A stretch of 27,803 bases of DNA, from the NCBI GenBank assembly GCA_030636255.1, contig DAOVXH010000005.1, positions 1 to 27,803 on the forward strand, in the 5' to 3' direction. This document shows positions 23,540-27,803 of the stretch, in pieces. This stretch comes from Methanomassiliicoccales archaeon. Lineage in GTDB: Archaea > Thermoplasmatota > Thermoplasmata > SG8-5. The notes below the pieces were generated by a model. It saw only the letters and a program-made list of their open reading frames with translations. It was not told where the DNA came from and did no database searches. The first letter of the stretch is position 1; every line of letters begins with the position of its first letter. Position numbers and translations under genes: made by a program.

Positions 23540-25281
23540 TTTCCAAGACGGGCGAGGTTCAGAGGGTGGCAGGCCCAGTGGTTACGGCCATTGGCATTTC
23601 ACCAAGGATGTATGACGTGGTCTTTGTGGGCAATGACAGGCTCATGGGCGAGGTCATCAGGATTAGCGGTAACAAGAGCATCATCCAGGTTTATGAGGAA
23701 ACAACCGGAGTGTGCCCAGGGGAGCCTATAGAAGATACAGGCCAGCCACTGAGCGTTGAACTTGGGCCGGGGCTCATAACCAGCATATATGATGGAATTC
23801 AGAGGCCATTACCAGGTATAATGGACCTCCAGGGAACCAATATTAGCCGCGGAACATCAATCGAGGGCCTAAGCAGAACAAAGACCTGGAAATTTGTTCC
23901 TGCTGTTGAGAAGGGAACCAGCGTTCTACCTGGTCAGTCCATTGGAACAGTAGCGGAGACCCCTCATTTGGAACATAAAATTATGATTCCCTCAGCCTTC
24001 AAACCAGGTATTATTTCCGAAATATCCGAAGGCGATTTTAAGGTTGACCAGACTATTGCCACAATGGACAATGGTCAGGAAATTCAACTTATGCAGAAAT
24101 GGCCAGTTAGAATTCCCAGGCCATATTCGGAAAAGCTCATGCCTGATATTCCATTAATCACAGGTCAGCGGGTTCTTGATTTCTTCTTCCCCATTGCCAA
24201 GGGCGGTACAGCAGCCATTCCTGGCGGTTTCGGGACAGGAAAAACAGTCACACAGCATCAGTTGGCCAAGTGGTCTGATTCTGATGTCGTTGTCTATGTG
24301 GGATGCGGAGAGCGTGGCAATGAAATGACAGAGGTTCTAACAGAATTTCCAGAGCTGGAAGACCAGCGCACCGGGGCAAAACTGAGTTTGCGAACTGTTC
24401 TGATTGCCAATACTTCCAATATGCCAGTTGCTGCCAGGGAAGCATCCATATACACTGGCATGACCATTGCCGAATATTACAGGGACATGGGACTCAGCAT
24501 CTCCATGATGGCAGATTCCACATCCAGATGGGCAGAGGCCATGCGTGAAATATCTTCCAGGCTCGAAGAAATGCCTGGAGAGGAAGGTTATCCAGCATAT
24601 CTATCATCCAAGCTTTCCGAGTTCTATGAGCGGGCTGGTCGTGTCAAGACACTGGATCATAATGAGGGTGCAATTTCTGTCATAGGTGCGGTATCGCCAC
24701 AGGGCGGTGATTTTTCCGAGCCAGTTACCCAGGGAACATTGAGAATTGTCAAGGTATTCTGGGCCCTGGACACCAAATTGAGAGAAAAAAGGCATTTCCC
24801 AGCAGTCAACTGGCTTAACTCTTATTCACTTTATTCAGAAACTCTGGCAGATTGGTTCTCCCAGAATGTGGCAAGGGACTGGCCGAACCTTGTTCAATGG
24901 GCAGTGAACACCCTGCAACGTGAGGCCGAGCTTCAGGAAATTGTGCAATTGGTTGGCTCAGATGCATTGCCAGATGAGGAACGTTTAATTTTGGAAGTCG
25001 CCAGAATGATAAGGGAATTCTTCCTGCAACAGGATGCTTTCCATGATATTGATTCATACTGTAAAATTGAAAATCAATACAGGCTCATGAAATGTATCAA
25101 GGACTTTAATGACAGAATCTCTGTTGCCTTGGGCGCTGGCATATCCTTTGACAAGATACTGGGATTACAATCAAGGGAGGAACTTTCCAAGGCCAAGTAC
25201 GAGGATGACTTTGATGGATATCTGGACCAGGTTATGGAACATCTTCAGATGGAATGCAGATTATGGGAGGAGAGCAAATGA
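23536..25281 (+). CDS. atpA: A-type ATP synthase catalytic subunit A
   Basis: 581 residues. This is the catalytic subunit of the A3B3 head. The P-loop is GGFGTGKT (230-237), a close variant of GPFGSGKT, preceded by the FFFPIAKGGTAAIPG segment. The non-homologous region specific to A-type catalytic subunits is present (about 115-190). CGERGNEMTEVL supplies the catalytic Glu, and SMMADSTSRWAEA follows. Length is normal and no intein interrupts the P-loop region, unlike some Thermoplasma and Pyrococcus homologues. The ATG start overlaps the stop of atpF by 4 nt. Confidence 0.97.
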   Translation: MISKTGEVQRVAGPVVTAIGISPRMYDVVFVGNDRLMGEVIRISGNKSIIQVYEETTGVCPGEPIEDTGQPLSVELGPGLITSIYDGIQRPLPGIMDLQGTNISRGTSIEGLSRTKTWKFVPAVEKGTSVLPGQSIGTVAETPHLEHKIMIPSAFKPGIISEISEGDFKVDQTIATMDNGQEIQLMQKWPVRIPRPYSEKLMPDIPLITGQRVLDFFFPIAKGGTAAIPGGFGTGKTVTQHQLAKWSDSDVVVYVGCGERGNEMTEVLTEFPELEDQRTGAKLSLRTVLIANTSNMPVAAREASIYTGMTIAEYYRDMGLSISMMADSTSRWAEAMREISSRLEEMPGEEGYPAYLSSKLSEFYERAGRVKTLDHNEGAISVIGAVSPQGGDFSEPVTQGTLRIVKVFWALDTKLREKRHFPAVNWLNSYSLYSETLADWFSQNVARDWPNLVQWAVNTLQREAELQEIVQLVGSDALPDEERLILEVARMIREFFLQQDAFHDIDSYCKIENQYRLMKCIKDFNDRISVALGAGISFDKILGLQSREELSKAKYEDDFDGYLDQVMEHLQMECRLWEESK

Positions 25282-26666
25282 AGGTTGAATACCGAACCAT
25301 AACAGATATCAGCGGACCACTGGTGTTCATGGAAGCCACAGAAGCAGTAGGATACGGCGAAGTGGTTGATATACACCTTTCCGATGGAACCACAAAGCGT
25401 GGCCAGGTTCTGGACACCTCCCAGGAGATAATCGTTGTTCAGGTATTCGAGGGCACAGCTGGAATAGACCATGAAGCCACAGTGAAGTTCCTGGGTGAAA
25501 GTGTAAAGGTCAATCTAAGTAAGGAAATGATTGGCCGTATTCTAAGTGGTGCTGCAAAGCCCATTGACGGCGGGCCTCCAGTACCTCCAGATAAAAGGCA
25601 AGATATCATAGGAAGTCCAATCAATCCCTATGCCAGGGCACGCCCGAAAGAATTCATTGAAACAGGTATCTCAACCATTGACGGTATGAACACACTTGTC
25701 CGCGGTCAGAAACTGCCTATTTTCTCAGGAAGCGGTTTGCCACATAACAAAGTTGCACTTCAGTTAGCCAGACAGGCCAAGGTTCTTGGTGAGGTTGAGG
25801 AATTTGCCGTGGTCTTTGCAGCCATGGGCATTACCTCCGAGGAAGCACAGGTATTCATGAACGATTTTGAACGCACTGGCGCTTTAAAACGTGCTGTTGT
25901 TTTCCTGAACCTGGCCAATGACCCTGCAATCGAGCGTCTAATCACACCCAAGATAGCACTTACCACAGCAGAGTACCTGGCCTTTGAATTGGACATGCAT
26001 GTTTTGGTTATTCTGACAGACATGACAAATTACTGCGAGTCCCTGCGGCAAATTGGGGCAGCCAGAGAGGAAGTTCCTGGTCGCCGTGGATACCCTGGTT
26101 ACATGTATACTGATTTGGCCATGATATACGAGCGTGCTGGAAGAATAAAGGGTAAAAAGGGCACAATCACTCAAATTCCAATTATCTCCATGCCAGATGA
26201 CGATATAACCCATCCTATTCCAGACCTTAGCGCCTATATCACCGAAGGCCAGCTCATAGTTTCAAGGGAACTGCACAGAAAGGCAATCTACCCGCCAATT
26301 GACATTTCTCCTTCACTGTCCAGGTTAATGAATGCCGGAATCGGAAAGGGCATTACAAGGGAAGACCACAATCAGGTTTCCAGTCAATGTTACGCAGCCT
26401 ATGCTGAAGGCCGAGAACTACGAAGCCTTGTGGCAATAGTTGGAAAGGAAGCCCTATCTGACAGGGACCTGGCACTCCTGGATTTCGCTGATGAGTTTGA
26501 AGACCGTTTTGTGCGGCAAAAGGAGGAGGAGGACCGCAGTATTACAGAGACCCTGGAACTTGCCTGGGACATGCTAAGCAAGCTGCCTGAGGACCTGCTG
26601 ACCAAGATTGATACCCAGACAATCAAGAAATTCCATCCCAAGCACAGGAGTGAGAACAAGAAATGA
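25278..26666 (+). CDS. atpB: A-type ATP synthase regulatory subunit B
   Basis: 462 residues. This non-catalytic nucleotide-site subunit of the head alternates with A. The degenerate P-loop region reads FSGSGLPHNKVA, as expected for subunit B. GRRGYPGYMYTDLA, RAGRI and SLSRLMNAGIGKG are family motifs. ATG 25278 is chosen over ATG 25254, giving the canonical start MKVEYRTITDISGPL; it overlaps the atpA stop (ATGA) and has GGGAGGAG 5 nt upstream. Confidence 0.97.
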   Translation: MKVEYRTITDISGPLVFMEATEAVGYGEVVDIHLSDGTTKRGQVLDTSQEIIVVQVFEGTAGIDHEATVKFLGESVKVNLSKEMIGRILSGAAKPIDGGPPVPPDKRQDIIGSPINPYARARPKEFIETGISTIDGMNTLVRGQKLPIFSGSGLPHNKVALQLARQAKVLGEVEEFAVVFAAMGITSEEAQVFMNDFERTGALKRAVVFLNLANDPAIERLITPKIALTTAEYLAFELDMHVLVILTDMTNYCESLRQIGAAREEVPGRRGYPGYMYTDLAMIYERAGRIKGKKGTITQIPIISMPDDDITHPIPDLSAYITEGQLIVSRELHRKAIYPPIDISPSLSRLMNAGIGKGITREDHNQVSSQCYAAYAEGRELRSLVAIVGKEALSDRDLALLDFADEFEDRFVRQKEEEDRSITETLELAWDMLSKLPEDLLTKIDTQTIKKFHPKHRSENKK

Positions 26667-27298
26667 TGGATTACAAGCCAACACGCTCGGAACTGCTGGC
26701 AGTGAAAAAGAAAATAGTATTTGCAGAGAAAGGCCACGATCTTCTGAAAAAGAAGCGAGACGGATTAATTATGAGCTTCTTTGAGGTACTGGAGGATGCC
26801 AAAACCGCAAGGACAGACCTTCAGAATTTTCTTATTATTGCCGAGGAAAAGCTTGGAATTGCAGTTGCAGTTGAAGGCACATTTGCCATAAGGTCTGCTG
26901 CCCATGCCAGAAAAGACAGTCCCCAGGTAAAGATTGGCCGGAAGAATCTCATGGGTGTTGTTGTACCAATTGTCTCGGCCAGCAATGTGATTAAAAGGCT
27001 GGACCAGCGTGGTTACGGAGTTATTGGCACATCAAACCGAATTGACGAGGCAGCCAAGGCCTACGAAGAACTCTTGGAGGCCATAATCAAGGTTGCTGAA
27101 AAGGAAACAATCATGAAAAAGCTCCTGGATGAGATAGAGGGAACCAGAAGGCGTGTCAATGCTCTGGAATACAAGATATTGCCTGAACTGAACACCATTG
27201 AAAATATAATCACAATGCGTCTGGAGGAATTGGAGCGCGAGAATATTTTTAGACTAAAGCGGTTCAAGAAATTGAGTGCAGAACACGCTGAAGCATAA
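26663..27298 (+). CDS. atpD: A-type ATP synthase subunit D (central shaft)
   Basis: 211 residues, with the long N- and C-terminal helices that form the coiled-coil rotor inside the head. The family start PTRSELLAVKKKIVFAEKGH and the C-terminal RRVNALEYKILPELNTIE are unmistakable. It is the last gene of the operon, its ATG overlapping the stop of atpB by 4 nt. The TAA stop directly abuts the TAA of the convergent downstream gene, leaving no room for a separate terminator. Confidence 0.95.
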   Translation: MMDYKPTRSELLAVKKKIVFAEKGHDLLKKKRDGLIMSFFEVLEDAKTARTDLQNFLIIAEEKLGIAVAVEGTFAIRSAAHARKDSPQVKIGRKNLMGVVVPIVSASNVIKRLDQRGYGVIGTSNRIDEAAKAYEELLEAIIKVAEKETIMKKLLDEIEGTRRRVNALEYKILPELNTIENIITMRLEELERENIFRLKRFKKLSAEHAEA

Positions 27299-27803
27299 TT
27301 ACTTCCAGGTTATTTCATACTCACAATGAGAATCGCCTTTCAGCTGGCACTTGGTTTTCAGTACATTTCCCTTGGAATGAGTCAGTTCAAGCAGTGCTTC
27401 TAGAGCCCCTATCCAGCCCTGACAATTTTCATGAATATAGCTGACATCACGCATGGTGGCAATTGCCTTGTGGTCTCCTATTTCCATCTCTACTTCACCA
27501 TAACTATAGGATTCTTCATAAGCTTCCTTTGCCTTGGTTACCATGGTCTCCATTTTCGCAAAACGAACTACATAAGCAAGCATACCCAGATTTTTCACAG
27601 TATGGTTTCCAGCTTTTCTTACATAGTCCATTCCCTTCTCTTTGTAAATCCACCTAACTATGTTAAGCAACATTTCATTTGGGTATTGGTGACCATCCTT
27701 GAACTTTATATCATTAATATTCAGGTGCTGTTTGCATTGGGTAACTCCCTCTTTACCCCAGGTTTTCTCCACATAATGCAAATAACCACTGATAACACTG
27801 CCT
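27299..27803 (-). CDS. V4R-like ligand-binding domain protein (5' end outside window)
   Basis: The minus-strand frame is open to the window edge; an in-frame TTG at 27781 exists, but residues before it (GSVISGYLHYVEKTWG) read as continuous protein, so the true start lies outside. About 167 codons are visible. The C-terminal segment CQLKGDSHCEYEITW and the helical front half with NEMLLNIVRWIY resemble V4R/heme-NO-binding-related sensor domains, which bind small hydrophobic ligands or haem and often precede regulators. Cys residues in CQLKGDSHC are typical of that family end. No output domain follows, so it either acts alone or has one outside the window at its N-terminus. It converges directly on atpD. 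Confidence 0.6.
   Translation of the reverse strand, partial: GSVISGYLHYVEKTWGKEGVTQCKQHLNINDIKFKDGHQYPNEMLLNIVRWIYKEKGMDYVRKAGNHTVKNLGMLAYVVRFAKMETMVTKAKEAYEESYSYGEVEMEIGDHKAIATMRDVSYIHENCQGWIGALEALLELTHSKGNVLKTKCQLKGDSHCEYEITWK

Noticed and set aside
24180..24600. Possible intein in the catalytic ATPase subunit, as in some archaea
   Set aside because: The P-loop and downstream motifs are continuous and the length is normal.

Overview
The window is archaeal. It holds a complete nine-gene A-type ATP synthase operon, archaease, a KsgA/Dim1 methyltransferase, an EndoQ-type PHP nuclease, a bacterio-opsin-activator-type HTH regulator, DUF835 proteins and a COG1340 coiled-coil protein. AT-rich TATA-like boxes lie about 25 nt upstream of several starts. 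DUF835, the many single-pass secreted proteins and the DUF835/TPR mix fit an uncultured Thermoplasmatota-like euryarchaeon best, but nothing here fixes the genus.

Layout. 1-2015 (minus): two DUF835 signalling proteins in tandem, the larger carrying a longin/roadblock-like domain and TPRs. 2166-2249 (plus): tRNA-Leu(CAG), followed by a cluster of hairpins at 2270-2399. 2404-6095 (minus): a three-gene unit of corrinoid adenosyltransferase, C11 (clostripain) surface peptidase and EndoQ nuclease. 6186-8857 (plus, divergent): a non-canonical FtsZ/tubulin-like protein whose stop overlaps the start of a single-pass membrane protein, then a multi-pass DUF4190-like membrane protein and archaease. 8943-13454: three surface or secreted proteins (FN3/PKD protein, metzincin-like protease, small anchored protein), by eye more AT-rich than the surroundings. 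13464-17193 (minus): a winged-helix/P-loop regulator with a degenerate Walker A, a cysteine-free thioredoxin-like protein, a nucleotidyltransferase translationally coupled to a coiled-coil protein, and a remnant of a duplicated nucleotidyltransferase tail. 17351-17980 (plus): an HTH_10 regulator. 18058-18861 (minus): KsgA. 18971-27298 (plus): the A-ATPase operon atpHIKECFABD. 27299-27803 (minus): a V4R-like ligand-binding domain protein running off the window.

How the genes work together. The ATPase genes build one complex: H and E form the peripheral stalks, I and K the membrane motor, C, F and D the central shaft and A and B the catalytic head. Most junctions are 4-8 nt overlaps, which suggests translational coupling. 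In the FtsZ-like unit a GTPase-fold protein and a membrane protein are coupled in the same way, which makes it the best candidate for an undescribed membrane-remodelling system.

Several first-of-operon genes appear to start at or within a few bases of the predicted transcription start (leaderless), while many operon-internal genes have GGAG- or GGGG-type Shine-Dalgarno sequences. This pattern was used to choose starts. All motif, fold and promoter calls were made by reading; no alignment or folding program was run.
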